Positions 12,501-23,164 of a DNA stretch of 64,000 nt are shown in pieces; positions within the stretch are counted from its first letter, which is position 1; each line of letters begins with the position of its first letter. The stretch spans positions 559,324-623,323 of the forward strand of contig JABAKD010000009.1 of NCBI GenBank assembly GCA_012845835.1, in the 5' to 3' direction. Source of the stretch: Undaria pinnatifida. Taxonomy: Eukaryota; Sar; Phaeophyceae; Laminariales; Alariaceae. Under the pieces are notes generated by a model. That model was not told where the DNA came from, made no database searches, and saw only the letters and a program-made list of their open reading frames with translations. The position numbers and the translations under genes were made by a program.

Positions 12501-14455
12501 TTTCTTTCAGTTTTATAAATATCGTGCGGCGGAGACAGGCTTATCGTAGACCAACCGCCGAAACAGCAGCGTTGCATATAGCTGGACACGCCAGAAGACC
12601 AGCCCCACTGGTGGGTATTCTGGGCGACGCTGGAGATGCCTGTAAAAATCGGCAATATCGTGATGCACGGGCAACACCTGTAACACTTGTCCTCAACGTA
12701 CTCGCCAAACAGCAGCGCTGGATACCGCTGGCAGCCCCAGGCGGTGTAACGTAATATTCAAAAAATATAAATACTTTTGAAATTTCGAAATATAAATCGT
12801 GCGACAGAGGCAGAGGCAGGCTTGTCGTAAGCCAACGCCGAAGCAGCAGCGCTGCATATAGCTGGCAACGCCAGAAAGCCTTGCCACGTTGGAGGGTATC
12901 TCGGCGACGCCGGAGATGCCTGCGAAACTCGAGAATATCGTGCGGCACGGGCAACGCCTGTAGCTCTTATCGTCAGCGTACTCACCAAACAGCACCGCGG
13001 TGTACTGCTAGCAGCTCCAGGCGGTATAAACTGATTTTCAAAATTTATATCTTCTGTTTAATTTATATCGTGCGGCGGAGGCAGGCTCATCGTAGGCCAA
13101 CCGCCGAAACAGCAGCGTTGCACATAGCTGGCCACGCCAGAAGACCAGCCCCGGTAAAGGGTCTCCCCGGGGACGCCAGAAATGCCTGTAAAAAATGAGA
13201 ATATCGTGAGGCACGGGCAACACCTGTAACACTTGTCCTCAACGTACTCGCCAAACAGCAGCGCTGGATACCGCTGGCAGCTCCAGACGGTGTAACGTAA
13301 TATTAAAAAAATGTATCTAATTTTGAAATTTTAAAACATTATATCGTGCGACAGAGGCAGAGGCGGGCTTGTCGTAAGCCAACCGCCGAAGCAGCAGCGC
13401 TGCATATAGCGTGCAACGCCAGAAAGCCTCGCCACGTTGGACGGTATCTCGGCAACGCCGGAGATACCTGCGAAACTCGAGAAGATCGTGCGTCACGGGC
13501 AACGCGTGTTACCCTTATCCTCAGCGTACTCGCCAAACAGCAGCGCTGTGTACCGCTAGCAGCTCCAGGCGGTATAAAGTAATACGTATAATATCATAAA
13601 TGAAAATACACATATTATATTTATGTATATATTCTTTTAGTAATAAATATCATGCGGCGGAGGCAGGCTTATCGTAGACCAACCGCCGAAACAGCAGCGT
13701 TGCATATAGCTGGCCACGCCAGAAGACCAGCCCTGCTGTAGGGTATCCCCGGCGACGCCAGAGATGCCTGTAGAACTTGATAATATCGTGAGGCACGGGC
13801 AACACCTGTAACACTTGTCTTCAACGTACTCGATAAACAGCGGTGCGCTGGATACCGCTGGCAGCTCCAGACGGTGTAACGTAATATTCAAAAAATATAA
13901 ATAATTTCGAAATTTTGAAATATATATCGTGCGACAGAGGCAGAGGCAGGCTTGTCGTAAGCTGACCGCCGAAGGAGCAGCGCTGCAAATAGCTGGCAAC
14001 GCCAGAAAGCCTTGCCACGTTGGAGGGTATCTCGGCGACGCCGGAGATGACTGCGAAACTCGAGAATATCGTGCGGCACGGGCAACGCCCGTAGCCCTTA
14101 TCCCCAGCGTACTTGCCAAACAGTAGCGCTGTACACCGCTAGCAGCTCCAGACGGTAAAACGTAATGTTGAAATAAAATTAATTGAACTTTGAAATAAAT
14201 AGAATATCGTGCGGCGGAGGCAAGCTCATCGTAGACCAACCGCTGAAACAGCAGGGCGGCCTATAGCTGGCAACGCCAGAATAACCAGCCACGCTGGAGG
14301 GTATCCCCAGCAACGCCGGAGATGCCTGCGAAACTCGTGAATGTCGTGCCGCGCGGGCACACTTGTGACCCTTTTCCTCAACGTATTCGCTAAATGGCAG
14401 CTCTGTAGACTATACCACTAGCACCTCCAGACGGTATCAATTAATATTCCAAATG
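9508..14455. repeat. HOR type 2 (d-b'-e-b'') and decaying array edge
   Basis: After 9508 the order changes. The d dimers are followed by b' (CGACAGAGGCAGAGGCAGG), e (CGGCAGAGGCAAACTCATCG) and b'' dimers. Two near-identical HORs of 1097 and 1093 bp are followed by a three-dimer version (821 bp, d-b'-c) and then a 1128-bp copy. Monomers after about 13.3 kb diverge progressively and lose the AT spacer pattern. The last recognisable monomer ends near 14455. This is what a satellite border escaping homogenisation looks like. Confidence 0.85.
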
Positions 14456-15420
14456 AATTACCATATATATAAATATTACCCTCCGTTCCAAAATGAATAA
14501 CAATATTTAATCTTCATAAACATCGTGCGACCCGGGCCACGTTCTAATCATGTACTTAGGCAAGGGCGTAGACGAACTGCAACCCTGCATTCCCGGTAGA
14601 TACATCACCCGGACCGCGGTGGCGATTCAGACCTGGTATGGCATATACTTGTGCATTACAGTAGAGGATATTCAAGCCTGGTATGAATACACCAGCATGC
14701 TTCGGGTAGGGCAGGGCGGCACTCGGACGAGGAAAAGGGGAAAAAGTTGTAGCTGTTCACGATTGGACATAATTGAAATTTTAAAGTAATTCCAAGAGTT
14801 TAATACGAATATGAGGTTCTAAAGATCATAATTTGACATTCCATGGCGCCCATTCTTTGGGTGAGGAAGGGTAGAACTCGATAAAATAAGTTGTAGTAAT
14901 TAAGAAATTAAGGCTTAAAGTAATGCCAAGAGTTTAATACGAACATGAGGTTCTAAAGGTTTACTTTGATGGAAGTAAAACATAAAAACGAAGGAAGCGA
15001 TAATACGCGAAACACTGTTGTTGTTGTTAAAACCGTCGCCAAATAAAAGTAGGCCAGAAATTCCGAGAGGAGAATTTGAGAACCTGCTTGGCTTCGACGC
15101 TTCGAGGCAAAAGAAGGAAAGAGAAGATGTCATCAATAAAAATGATATCGGACATATTGAATGGTTGAAAATTTTTAATTTACGGAAAAGAAGAGGAAGG
15201 CGCCCCTTGAAAACCCCTCGGTGTTTACTCCCACAGTAGACGAAGAACTTACCATGTTTGTTTACAGAATACACGAAGAACTTCAGTGAAACCTGTACGT
15301 GCTCTGTTGTTTATCCTGATATGAGGGTCTCTCGACCGCGCTAATAAATTCGATCGGAGATTATATATGTGCTACCAGATAATCAACTCTATGTCAGACA
15401 TTAACTGCTATTGAATCAAA
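14456..15420. other. Unique spacer between satellite and macro-unit A, with a direct repeat
   Basis: No gene is recognised. A direct repeat of about 45 bp (AGAGTTTAATACGA then ATGAGGTTCTAAAG) occurs at about 14786-14826 and 14919-14960. A 79-codon open frame at 14550-14789 contains two similar stretches (AIQTWYGIY and DIQAWYEYT), but there is no family match and no second copy for comparison, so I do not call it a gene. A short TTG run lies near 15017. Confidence 0.5.
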
Positions 15421-16375
15421 CGATTTTGACGTCAAGATGGGAATTTCGACGAGTTTGGGATCAACAAGTCGTCAGTCAGAAAAAGTCTTAACCTTGAAGT
15501 ACGCAGCACGTGTTATCTGCCAGTAGGTCCCGTGCCATCGCCGAACCCTGGATGTTTGCCTACTTCCTTGAAACGAGTTGGTGTCGAGCGCCGTCGCGGA
15601 ATAGAGACAAAACCTATCGAATTACGATAGAGGCCGCATAACGTCGAATTAGTTTGCCATGACAACAGCGCTAAAGAAAACGACTGCCAGATCACGTGGG
15701 TGCTTCGGTCTTTGAAAATCATGATACAAAATAGTAGCGTGTGTGAATACGACGGCCTTGACATAATTTCAGGTATGCATTTATTTAGCTTGTATAATGC
15801 ACGCTATAATCGTATGGCGGGGGGCACTATCGTCGTGGTTAGCTGTAGGCATAGCACCATGTTGCCCCGCACCCCTTCAACGCCGGCATGGAGCGGATCG
15901 GGTTTCCACCAGCCAGCCAGATAACGGGTCTACCAAACACGAAGCTCAGTGAGGTGACCGTTGAACGGCGTGAACTGTTGTCTCTATTTCATTCAAAGCC
16001 ACTTGCGAGGCGAACTACGGCACCTGGTGTGTACCTTCTTGCGTACAGATGCCATGGTTGAATAACCATATTTGTCGAGTGTGGTGTGACCACCTCCGAA
16101 CAGCAATGGGACAACATGTATCTGCCTCGTCGGTGGCTAACCTTATACGCACCTCGTAATACTACCCGCCCTGCGCCGCGCGAAGGTTTCCCACGCCACA
16201 CATGATAACACTCGATCCCCATCTCGGTTACTGCCGAACCAAAAAAAATAGAGCAATGGCGGTACGCTGGTTGCCTAGCTCACGTAGTACGACACGTATC
16301 TAACAACGCCGTTAGCAAGAGACGTCAATGCCAGAGAACGGGCGAACACCCACCATGGGGGGGTGGGGCATACTC
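15420..16375. other. Macro-unit A, 5' core block without genes
   Basis: Aligns with 34.98-36.27 kb in B and 49.37-50.29 kb in C. Short open frames are not conserved in frame between the copies. Nothing else is recognised. Confidence 0.6.
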
Positions 16376-16642
16376 ATTTGTTGCCTACGCAAGTCATTCC
16401 ACCACTGACCACGCATTTACTCCGAAACCGAGCATGCCGTTCCTGCTGCTGATAGGGACACGTCAAACTTTTCGGTGCTCATGAGGCTTCCTCCATATAC
16501 TACAAACAAATCCCATTTCTTATGTTACTCCAGTCCTGTTTCGCCGTCTACAGACACCTTGCATCTCCTAGGATAGCGATCGTTTTGAGGCAACTCTCTA
16601 GTCTACCAATTTCTCCAATGTCACAGACGTCACATTTTTTTT
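16375..16642 (-). pseudogene. Non-LTR retrotransposon remnant in unit A, 3' coding fragment
   Basis: The minus-strand translation aligns with the C-terminal tail of the LINE protein seen in B and C (for example VSLSAAGTACSVSE, with LRRQQMS at its end). The reading is broken by stops. It is cut at 16643 by the fold-back element and resumes at about 18135. The LINE is a dead copy inherited from the ancestral macro-unit. Confidence 0.6.
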
Positions 16643-17142
16643 GAGCGATGGCCGGAATCGGGTACACCCGATTGACCTTTGGCCGTTATCGGGTACCCCT
16701 TGAACACACTGTCCCGCAACGACTCAGGACGACATCTTATTGGTCGAAACCACACCGCATCCGAACGCAGCCGCATGTCCATCGGGTGTACCCGATTATG
16801 GCTGAACAAGTCCTCGACATGTACCCGACTCGCATACAAGCTACCCGATTATGGCCGGACTACTCGACCACCAGCCCACACGCACACACGCACGCGCAGC
16901 GGGCGCGAACTCGCGCCACGTCAGGAGGCGGGGCATTGTTTGTTCCTCCGTCTCGGAGCTCTTTTTTTCCGGACATTTTTTTCCGGAGCTCTTTTTTGTG
17001 GATCTTGAAGTCGCAGTTAGGCCATTTCTTACGCAGTCGGATACCGCCAGTCGAAAACGGCCCTTTTCGACTGAATTCGTCTGGTACTTCTTCTTAACGT
17101 CAGTCGAGCCGATTTCTTGTTCTTATCGTCAGTCGAGCCGAC
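16643..17142 (+). repeat. Left long TIR of the fold-back element, with palindromic subterminal motifs
   Basis: Contains perfect or near-perfect palindromes of the type ATCGGGT-NN-ACCCGAT (16653-16670 and about 16788-16802). It also holds further single copies of CCCGATTATGGC (about 16793 and 16843) and GGGTACC. Such clustered subterminal motifs are typical of transposase-binding regions in TIR elements. The binding role is inferred. Confidence 0.85.
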
Positions 17143-17636
17143 TTCTTAGTTCTGGTGCTCTTCCTAGAGGCGGTTGGTGTGAGGGAGTACTGCTGTACAG
17201 CAGTCGAAATCGGTTGGCAGCTCTGCGCTTCGCGCGTTTTTCGCGAGCAACGGCTCGACGAACACTCGTCCCAGCGAGTTGGTAGCTTTGGGCTTAGCCG
17301 AAAGCCGCCAAAGAAAGCCACGTTCGTGGAGTTGCACTCAGCCGAGAGCCGCCAAAGCTACAGCAGCCGCAGCGGTTGTTGGCAGCATGGGATCGAGACG
17401 CGCTGCCGCCGTCGTGTGATACACGCTGCTGGCGAGCAAAACTAGGAATGCGCCACGCTGACTCGCTGCGAGAAGCAACAGCTGGGATAGCGAAGCCAGC
17501 GTCAACGCCTTGTATGGTACTGCAGTGTGGTACCTGGTATGGGTGTGTGGCCGTGTGGGTGTGTGTTTGGTGGTGGGATGAGCAATGCGATCGGTTCAAA
17601 AAACACGTAGAAAGCTTTTTCGATTGAGATAATATA
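17143..17636. other. Internal region of the fold-back element
   Basis: About 495 bp with no protein family recognised. It contains a GT-rich stretch (about 17523-17580) and short repeats of GCCGAAAGCCGCCAAAG and GCCGAGAGCCGCCAAAG (about 17297 and 17341). There are no long open frames beyond those expected by chance. Confidence 0.5.
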
Positions 17637-18134
17637 AAGTCGGCTCGACTGACGATAAAAACAAGAAATCGGCTCGACCGACGTTAAGAAGTACCAGAAG
17701 AATCCAGTCGAAAAGGGCCGTTTTCGACGGGCGGTACCCGACTGCGTAAGAAATGGCCTAACTGCGACTTCAAGATCCACAAAAAGAGCTCCGGAAAAAG
17801 ATGTCCGGATGAAAAGAGCATCGAGACGGAGGCACAAACAATGACCCGCCTCCTGACGTGGCGCGAGTTCGCGCCCGCCGCGCGCGCGTGTGTGCGTGTG
17901 GGCTGGTGGTCGAGTAGTCCGGCCATAATCGGGTAGCTTGTATGCCAGTCGGGTACATGTCGAGGACTTGTTCAGCCATAATCGGGTACACCCGATGGAC
18001 ATGCGGCTGCGTTCGGATGCGGTGTGGTTTCGACCAATGAGATGTCGTCCTGAGTCGTTGTGGGACAGTGTGTTCAAGGGGTACCCGGTAACGGCCATAG
18101 GTCAATCGGGTGTACCCGATTCCAGCCATCGCTC
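17637..18134 (-). repeat. Right long TIR of the fold-back element
   Basis: Inverted copy of 16643-17142 with only scattered substitutions and small indels, for example one changed base in the first 12. It carries the same ATCGGGT/ACCCGAT palindromes. Confidence 0.88.
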
Positions 18135-18390
18135 TTTTTTAATTCCCTCCACCAACGCATCGGGTTCCTCTTTGAATATTTCATATTCTCTTCAATGTTT
18201 GCATGAGTTTATCCTGTGTTCCTAAACGGGCACATCGTTGTAGCCACGTCCTCCTCCTGACTACTTGAAATCGCCATATAGCCGTGCAGACACTAAAAAC
18301 CATCGGAATGTCGCCCTTTCTTCGCAATATAAAAACGCGTCCGTGGCGTTTGTCATCGGATGGCGACTTATTTATGTTCACCTAATATAA
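18135..18390 (-). pseudogene. Non-LTR retrotransposon remnant in unit A, continuation beyond the fold-back element
   Basis: The minus-strand translation around 18181-18381 includes VVRRRTWLQR, matching VGRRRTWLRR in the B copy. It continues into a Leu-Lys-Arg stretch equivalent to the region after the zinc-knuckle-like segment of the LINE. It is shorter than B and C because of deletions. Confidence 0.65.
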
Positions 18391-18417
18391 ATATATGATG
18401 AAAATTACAATACATCC

Positions 18418-18530
18418 CAGCTATGAGATCGAATATTTTGTCGAACCTCATCTTTACAAGCTGTGTGTGCTACTCCGATCGCGCGAATTACGGGTTGTGT
18501 GTCCTCAGTAAAGATATAGGTCGGGGACTC
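18418..18530 (-). repeat. Repeat family R, inverted copy 1
   Basis: The reverse complement of this stretch matches 18686-18788 (shared cores include GATCTCACAGCTG-like, CACACACAGCTTG and CGCGCGATCGGAGTA). The two copies form a fold-back pair with a spacer of about 155 bp. The pair is absent from B and C at this position. Confidence 0.85.
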
Positions 18531-18685
18531 CCCTTGTAACTACAGTGTAGTTATCAGGGTCAGCAGGGTGATGTTAGGCAGTCTGTGCGAGGAAACTCTA
18601 TAACCCGGTTCTGAGGGAGACAAAATCTGACAGCTGTGGAAGGAAATGCATCAGTTTGTTAAGTGAATCTTGTAAACATATATGG

Positions 18686-18788
18686 CCTATATCCTTAATG
18701 AGGACACACAACTCGTAATGCGCGCGATCGGAGTATCACACACAGCTTGCAAAGATGAGTTTCGACGAAATCTTCGATCTCACAGCTG
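18686..18788 (+). repeat. Repeat family R, copy 2 (partner arm)
   Basis: Inverted partner of 18418-18530 with roughly one mismatch in eight by eye. It shares the ATCGGAG and CACACACAGCTTGCAA cores with a third copy at 32290-32395. Confidence 0.85.
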
Positions 18789-18799
18789 GAGTGTATTTC

Positions 18800-19095
18800 C
18801 ATTTTTTATAATATATGTTATACTGGGCGGTACAGAATACTCGAGTGAAATACCAGGATATTCAAAATGGCGAAGCTATTCCATAAAATGTGTCATGTTG
18901 CAATAGTGAAAATACTACAGTAATGAACGTCCATGTTGGACGGTAACGGCGGTGTAGACGGTAGGTGAGCTTGCATGAGACGGAAAGAAAAGGGGAGCAA
19001 GAACGGCAGTTGGTTCAATGAGAGCAATTACCACTTGGAATTGGTTACAGGAGAGAGGGAGACTTGGCGCGTATACCTGTAGACTCTTTCTTTAT
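18800..19095. other. Macro-unit A core block without genes
   Basis: Aligns with about 37300-37560 in B and 53300-53575 in C (shared landmarks are a GGTGTAGACGGTAGG-type motif and CTGTAGACTCTT). No gene is recognised. Confidence 0.55.
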
Positions 19096-20120
19096 TCGTT
19101 ATCTTTCGAAGTGCGTTGTCATTATCTGTTTAAGGGTCGTGGGAGAGAAACATGTCTCCTTTTCGGCCAGATTACCCCATCACAACCTACTGGGCAACAT
19201 CTCCTATGAATCTCGCCCACACGTATGCCGTATCTCTCCTTGAAATGATTCCAGCCGGGTTCTTAATTATTTCCGCGTACAGCCGTCTCGGGTGACCAAG
19301 GCTCCGAATGGTACCGTACCATTGGACTCCTGCATCTCTGAGGTAGTCTCAAACTGCTGTTGCCGAACTCTAGTTATCAGTTTTACCGCGATTGTACGTT
19401 CCCCCAGTTGTCCATCATTGCCGAGGCTTGCCACGATTAGTTAAGTCGCGTCCTTATCGAACATCTTTGATATCGTGCGCATACACCTTGTACCCATGGA
19501 ACCTCCAACACCATTTTCTCTGAATCGTTAGATCCGATATGCCTCCTTTGGTTGCCTTTGTTGTCGCTTCCCCGATGAGCAACGAAAAAGGGGTTCAGTT
19601 ATCGCGATTACTCATCTACTTCGCCACGAAGTCCATAATTGCTTAAAGAGCACGGCCGTTCCCCACCGGTCGTACATTCGTTCTAGAACCCAGAGGAAGA
19701 GGGACGCGTTGTCGTCAAGACCAGAGAAGCATGACACCAACTCCACCGTACAACGGTACCACCGTCGGCCCTAGCGGACGACCTCGAACCGCGAACCTCG
19801 TTCCGTATCAGCACGCGTACGATTGCAACCTCTACCTTGTTGCCCGCGTGTCTTTCCGATCGGGCGCCTAACATCTCGCTTGTTGCCGTAGCATTTGTAT
19901 CAACTTTGTGATGTTCGCGTCAAACAGACGCGGCCCTACTCCGTGTCATGTTATGCCCGGAGTGCGCCACACCCGAGTCGTCGGCATACGTCTTGTCCGG
20001 CTTTGTCATCATGTCATAACTTTGAAATTTTCCCCGCCGCCACCAGTTAGGAGATGATCTATTCCCCTCATTAATTATTAGCAAACCGAACAGGACCGGC
20101 AAACGAACACAGGAGTCGAT

Positions 20121-20352
20121 CTACGATAGCCCCCCCAGCTTTTCTCTAACGAAATCGTTTGTTTCAAAACCAGCTCCCGGTCGTATTTCCTGGAACACGG
20201 TGTCCTTCGACACCCCGACGTCATCGATCGTTAGACCAATGCACACAAAAAAACATATGGGTACTTTTCTTTCAATAGTATTCTTCCTCGTGTCGAGCAG
20301 CCATGAAACGTTCGTTAAAGAAAACCGCCGGTTTTTGGGCGGGCTATCGTAG
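20121..20352 (-). mobile_element. MITE-like element X, copy 1 (232 bp)
   Basis: Bounded by inverted CTACGATAGCCC ends and exactly 232 bp long, the same as copy 2 at 48770-49001 in the opposite orientation. Read on the minus strand, the last 41 codons before the TIR-encoded stop (VCIGLTIDDV to GGLS) match copy 2. A +1 shift relative to copy 2 lies just upstream, so the start methionine used in copy 2 is out of frame here. Confidence 0.8.
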
Positions 20353-21257
20353 AATCGGTCACAGGCGGGAGTTCCAACATTGACGTGGGGACCGTAGACA
20401 CGGACACTCACGAGCGCCTACACCGACTCTCCCCCGTCCAACACATGCTAGGGTAGGGAGGCTGTAACTCCTCATATGAGATGCTTCTCAAAGGACCCCC
20501 AAACCCAACTCCCAAAGCATCAAGGATTGAAAGTTAAACCATCGGGTTAAGAAGCGCCGTCATTTGAATAGAATAAGCCAAACACAAACGATTGCTACAA
20601 CCGTGGTAGCACGCGTCCCCCCTAACAGCCACACACCCACACAAACTCAAACTCATGTTGAGTGCACGCTTGACCAAAGGGGCCGTGACCGTATACCTTT
20701 AAGGTACGTATCCATTTTCTGCAATGCATACCAATGTATCTCCACAATGTTGCCTGGCGATCGACACCTAACGGTCAACATTTTCGATGACCAGGCCTTG
20801 CGACTATCTGAATCTCCCACCTTCAACATGCATATGTGCGAAATGTGCTCCGGCACTGGCGACCAGGCTCGTACGCGCGCCCAGTCGATCTCACCACTGT
20901 AATTGTCAGGATATATCCGTCTGCCGCGGCCGCTGGTCGAACGACACATTCAGCTGGTCGAGGGGGGATCCTGCATTCGTGAACCGGTAGCTGCCTGTTC
21001 TCTGCCCTGCACGCCAGCGACCAAGTTGGCCTGCCGCCACCCTTTCGAATCGGTCGGTCGGGCGAGCTCCTCGGCTCGTAGCAAGACCATCGCCGCTGAC
21101 ACGCCCAGGAACCGTGTCCCTTCTCCCCCTCAATACTACCGTTGTCTTCACGACCGTTCATCGCCCTCGCCTCCGCCAGGCAATGGCATTCTTCCATATT
21201 TCGTTGCTGAAGACGTTTCGTCGCAAGAATGGATGCGTGTCCTAATGAATCCAACGA

Positions 21258-21302
21258 GGGAAGGGGAGGCGCCTCGGGGGGCGGGGGGGCCGGCGGGGGG
21301 GG
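21258..21302 (+). other. G-rich tract with quadruplex potential
   Basis: Runs of 3-8 guanines separated by short loops occur through 21258-21302. Several runs of at least three G's satisfy the simple quadruplex pattern on the plus strand. No gene context explains it. Confidence 0.6.
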
Positions 21303-23164
21303 TCAACATTGCGTTCCAAGGGTGACTGACGTGGGACGGACCCTTTCATCCCACGATGCCCACGTAACATTGATGGTGACCTGTGGTCCACACGTGCGAT
21401 CAACGTCAATGTCAAAAAAAGGGATGGAATTGATTATGAGAAATACCGGGTTAAGCGACGGAGCAGCGTCGTTCTTCCACTCGTACAACCAAGCATTGTT
21501 CTATTTCCATATATACCAATAGACCGTTAGTGCTCTGTCCCATTTTGTATTATCAGGCGGGCCAAACAAGCCTACGACACTGCGTGTCCTGGAGAAGAGA
21601 AAATTCCCCCGCACGACACTGACTCGGGAACCAGAGAAACTAGTCATGTAGTTTCATAACTAGGTACTACGTACGATATGCTTGGCTTCGCAATGTTGAA
21701 AAACCATGATACGGTTCCTTGCTTGTGCGGCTTTCTATATTTGGATCAATTCGTATCTCTCACTTGTAACGACGGGTCCGTAGTCACACACCTACATGAC
21801 GCGACTGTCACTTCAAATCAATATTCAGGTGTGCGCTATGCTATTATTCGTGTGATTTTTCAATCGAGCACTCCGAAGAACTTGTTCGTTGGAGCAATTT
21901 TCAAGATGGCATATTTGTCGACCATCGAGCACTTCACGGCTGTGCCTATCCTCGTTGGCTTTACAATCTGTACTTTTCACCCCACAATTCAGCCGTCACT
22001 CTCCAGTGAAGAGTATGTACGCTCTACTTGCAATTGTTTGTCGCGTCTTGTTTTCGTGTTTCTGTCAGTGTTCATACTGCCAACAAGACAGGTCCGAACC
22101 AACCAAAGAGCCACATATGTACATGTGCGACCTCTTGTGTTGGTTTATTTCCCAAGTAGAAGAAACTGAGGCAGAACGAGTTTGACTCCGCCCTTGAGCG
22201 GTTTCTTCTGCCGTCACTGCGTGGTGACGGCGGCCCCGGTTGCGATGCATTTGCGACGACTGGTTGCAGCAGTCACTGTACAACCATCGCGAGCCCGGAC
22301 ATTTATCGGTACGTACTTAATATTTATCATAAATCAGACGGCACCACTATGTATATATCGACATCATCTGCCTCGGTGATCACATATGTAGCACAGTGTA
22401 TGTTTCGTCATTACGACGGGAGTTCAACAAAAACGGGAAAGTGATTCAACCATCGAGCGTTCGCGTCAGTCGTGACTCAACCACGATCACGTACGATGTT
22501 GCACCACAAGCGTATTCTTTCGCTCAGCGTCCCGCCTTCGTCGCCTACCACCACCGACGTAACGCCGATAAGGGCGTACTTTGCTTTATCGAGAAGTCTG
22601 GTTCTAGCGATTTATGAAAAATCAATAAAACATACATGCACGTGGTATGGCGGATAAGAGGTCGGTGTGATAGTGTCGTCCCCCTCCCATTCGTACAGCA
22701 TGCTCTTGTGATGCGACTTGTATCGGCAGTTACCCTGTAAACAATGTGCGTATCTGGCGCCACTTACGCGCACCCTATTCGACGTATGTCGCTTGTGTCT
22801 TGGGGGGAGATCAAATTCCCACAAACAACACTCATTTGAAAAACAGAGGAAATGGATGGGTATAGCATCACGAGCAGTCCCGCAAGTTGTCGGGCGCTAT
22901 TTGTATTGGGGTCGTATCGCAACGCACCCGCCGACCAACCATTCGGCGACATGGAAGTCACCTGGTCACCCACCCACCCCAGGTGCTCGGCTACTCTCCG
23001 TCGTGAGCAGACAGGAAACAACTACATATACAAGCGAATATCACGATGAAAAACACCAAGGGGGTAGGGGGAGGAAGGCGGGGCTTGAAGCGTTAATGAC
23101 AATTATGTCAACGTGACAGCATCTGCCTGGCCCACCCCAAGTCATTGGATGTGTCATGCGTACC

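Larger units (their letters stand above)
1..14455. repeat. Higher-order satellite array, about 272-bp dimeric monomers in about 1.09-kb HORs
   Basis: Continuous tandem satellite. The core starting ATATCGTGCGG recurs at 1283, 1420, 1561, 1699 and 1833, so half-monomers are 134-141 bp and pair into dimers of about 272 bp. Each dimer has a GC-rich core of about 230 bp and an AT-rich spacer that usually contains (AT)n. Both halves share a segment around CAGCAGCGCTG, pointing to an ancient duplication. The d-type dimer core starts at 1016, 2105, 3187, 4282, 5367, 6455, 7546, 8628, 9508, 10605, 11698, 12519 and 13647. Most intervals are 1082-1097 bp; exceptions are 880 and 821 bp (shortened or missing dimers) and 1128 bp. 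The window opens inside the array. Long open frames on both strands reflect low stop density in the repeat, not genes. A centromeric or heterochromatic role is possible but not shown. Confidence 0.97.
16643..18134. mobile_element. 1.49-kb fold-back element with about 500-bp terminal inverted repeats
   Basis: The element begins GAGCGATGGC and ends with its complement GCCATCGCTC. The arms 16643-17142 and 17637-18134 match almost base for base over about 500 bp in inverted orientation. The internal region is about 495 bp with no recognisable transposase. A T-run flanks both ends, consistent with a short T-rich target duplication of uncertain length. Units B (about 36505) and C (about 50525) carry the LINE sequence uninterrupted, so this is a private insertion in A. 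The high similarity of the arms suggests recent origin or arm-to-arm conversion. It is presumably non-autonomous and the superfamily is not assigned. Confidence 0.9.

Noticed and set aside
60-14455. The satellite as a CRISPR array
   Set aside because: Repeats are about 137/272 bp and the spacers are AT microsatellites, not unique 30-40-bp spacers between short repeats.
21678-22169. 163-codon open frame as a gene
   Set aside because: No recognisable family, low-complexity composition, no second copy to test for constraint, and it lies in a block without other coding signals.
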